Shown in pieces: positions 61,991 through 64,000 of a stretch of DNA of 64,000 nt (position 1 is the first letter of the stretch; each line of letters begins with the position of its first letter). Origin of the DNA: Chlorocebus sabaeus (Eukaryota; Chordata; Mammalia; Primates; Cercopithecidae); the NCBI RefSeq assembly GCF_047675955.1, contig NC_132904.1:993501-1057500 (forward strand), written 5' to 3'. The translations under genes were made by a program, and so were the position numbers. A model generated the notes under the pieces. It saw only the letters and a program-made list of their open reading frames with translations, was not told the DNA's origin and did not search any database.

Positions 61991-62896
61991 CACAGTCGGC
62001 CCCGGCACCTGCCCGCTCAGGCCCAGGCTCCAGGCACCGCAGAGCCAGGGGCGTCCCGGGACTCGGCCCACATCCCTCAAGGCTGGCCCATGGCCCTGGG
62101 AGGCTGAGGACACCCCTCATGGCTTACAGGCACATGGCGGCCTGAAGGGCTTGGGCTGGGCCAGAGGGCCACGGCCCCTCCCACCACTTTGTGCCTGGCC
62201 CTGTGAAGAGGCCAGGTCAGTCCCAGAGTCCCTCCTGCCCGCAGGCCACATCTGCAGGTACTGGGAGGTCGGAGGGCAAGGCCGGCCCAGTCCCTGCACC
62301 AGGATTTTTGACCCAATGACAGGCAGCGAGGCCTCCATGGCTCCAGCCTCGGCTCACATCTGGGGGTTATTCTGACAGGTCTCGGGGCTGGGGTGCCCAG
62401 GACCCCCCAGGTCCAGTTCCCCAGCTACCCACCTGCCCTGGCCCAGTGTGTGCTCCCAGACAGCTGGGCAGTGGGGCTGCCTCCAAGCCTGACTCCTGGG
62501 GGGAGCAGGTGGGGCAGGGAGGGCTCCCCAGCCTCGACCCGTATCCCCTTGGCAGCCAGGCAGGAAGCACAGCCGGGGAGCTCCCGCTCCAAGAACCATC
62601 GGATCCAGCGCTCAGCTGACCCCCTGACCTCACAGCTGCAGGGCACCTTAACCAGCACCACTGTGCCCAGGGTGGATCAGGTATCCTAGAAAGCTGCCAA
62701 TTCCTCTCAGGGTGGGGTGGGGACTGCTGACTAATCCTCCACCTCCTGGGGTTAGCTTGGCCCCACGGCCTCCCGCCCAGCCCTCCCTGCCTGGAACACA
62801 ACAGAGTGGCCGGAGGTAACCGGATAGCAGGTCCCTGGGAGAGAGCAGTCGCCTCCCCGGTCGCCACAGCCCCGGCCCTGGTTATGCAAGTCACCA

Positions 62897-62904
62897 TTCC
62901 GGAA
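62897..62904. promoter_or_regulatory. TTCCGGAA palindrome, ETS/STAT-like
   Basis: Perfect 8-bp palindrome, preceded by ATGCAAGTCA, an octamer/C/EBP-like sequence. Could be part of an intergenic enhancer; short motifs such as this occur by chance. Confidence 0.25.
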
Positions 62905-64000
62905 AGAGCCACAGAGCTGGGCGTGGCCCCCAACACCTTGGCAGCTGCCAGCCTGCCCTTGCTCCCCACTCCTGGACGTGAGCGGGAAGAGGCCAGGGCT
63001 GGCCTGGGTGGCCCCTGCCCCGCCCCCCATGCTCCTGTGCCAGGAGGCCACCTGGAGTATGGCCTTAGTGGAGATGTCATGTCAAGGCTGGATGCTCATG
63101 ACTCTGGGCCCCCCTCCAGGAGCCAAAACTTCCCCCAGGCTGATGGAGAAGTGGTGTCCCGCCATGCGTCCAGGGGTCCATATCCAGGCCCATACTGTGG
63201 CCAGCTTCTGCCCAGATGAGGGGACCTGGGAGGCTCCCGGCCATGGGAAGCAAGATGGACAGACAGGCAGGGCTCAGGGGCCCGTGACCACGGAGGGTAG
63301 GCCGTGCTCTCTGCCCCCTCCCAGCTCTCCCTAGCATGGCAGCACCCAGGGCTCCTAGGGAGCCGGATACCCGCGGTCAGCCACGTCCTGGGGCGTCCCA
63401 GGCAGCAGCTCTGAGCTCTGGGCAGCAGGGTGACTTCTCAGAGCAACCAGAGATCCAGGGCACCTGCCTGGCCCAGGTGCAGAGAGATGGACGCTGCGGT
63501 GGCAGGGATGCCAGCTGAAGCCCTGGGAACAGAGAGACCGAGGATGATTTTAAGGAGGCTAGGGCCAGCGTGGAGAAGCAGAGCAGCTGCCCCGGGGCTG
63601 GCCACTCACCTGGGCACAGCTCCTGCTGGACACTGGACACGCATCCTGCCCCCAGGTATGCCTGAGTTCAGGACGGGCACCGACTGTGTGCCTGAATGTC
63701 CCTAGGTAGGACCCGGAACGTGTCTGACCCAGGGGCAGCCTTGTGGGGGACAAAAGACTGCAGAAGAGATAACCCCCTATGTAGAGAATCCAACTGAACC
63801 AACAGAGGAGCCGCGGGCGCTGACGGGACAGCCCCGCAGAGCCCTGGCTAGAGCAGCCCGAAGTCAGCGCCGTTCTTCCACACGCTGGACCACCACTGGA
63901 AAACGACCACGTCTCCGGCTGTGTTGAAGCTGCATGGTGAATACCCACGTCTCCAGCAGCGGGCTGGAGGGATGCAGAGGAGCACTCAGAGAGGGAAGGG

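Larger units (their letters stand above)
60936..64000. other. GC-rich intergenic DNA between MUC5AC and the expected MUC5B
   Basis: No coding exon of MUC5B is recognisable. Contains the CTCF-like motif at 61977-61990 and the palindrome at 62897-62904 listed separately. Open frames here lack domain or splice support. Confidence 0.6.

Noticed and set aside
59600..64000. Search for the first exons of MUC5B
   Set aside because: No signal-peptide exon or VWD1 text found; MUC5B is expected farther downstream.

Overview
This is primate nuclear DNA. It carries Alu elements, L1M and L1MA LINE fragments, a MaLR-type LTR, Tigger-type DNA transposons and long simple-sequence arrays. Its one recognisable gene is the gel-forming airway and stomach mucin MUC5AC, complete on the + strand with 49 coding exons from 18492 to 59124. 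Compared with the human protein as I remember it, the coding sequence differs at scattered sites, so I infer a non-human catarrhine, possibly an Old World monkey. The species itself cannot be fixed from the window.

Layout. 1-9 kb: AT-rich intergenic DNA packed with decayed LINEs, two full Alus, one Alu monomer, nested DNA transposons and an LTR. 8.9-10.0 kb: a GT-rich minisatellite, after which base composition becomes GC-rich. 10-18.4 kb: GC-rich intergenic DNA with a GC-drifted L1 remnant, a 1.5-kb (TCAC/TCAT)n array and a local duplication whose second half is inverted. 18.4 kb: MUC5AC core promoter with a TATA-like box and a GC/CACCC box. 18.5-39.0 kb: exons 1-30, encoding the signal peptide and the D1-D2-D'-D3 von Willebrand-type assembly. 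39.7-50.6 kb: the giant exon 31 (10,875 bp), with three CysD domains, about 2,900 residues of Thr/Ser/Pro repeat, and one terminal CysD. 50.8-59.1 kb: exons 32-49, with D4 (including a GDPH self-cleavage site), VWC-type modules and the C-terminal cystine knot. 59.1-64 kb: 3' UTR, a 1.1-kb TGAG/TGAA array, then GC-rich intergenic DNA with a CTCF-like motif. Neither MUC2 (expected upstream) nor MUC5B (expected downstream) enters the window.

All 49 exon boundaries were placed by reading GT/AG junctions and keeping frame. The exons sum to 17,445 nt, predicting an uninterrupted 5,814-residue protein, so the gene looks functional.

The most unusual points are: only four CysD domains where human MUC5AC is known to have nine; a 1,272-bp higher-order repeat present three times in the mucin domain; cysteines inside repeat units at the start of the mucin domain; a weak exon-31 donor beside a stronger out-of-frame one; and one tetranucleotide repeat family lying upstream of the gene, on both sides of exon 16 and, inverted, downstream.
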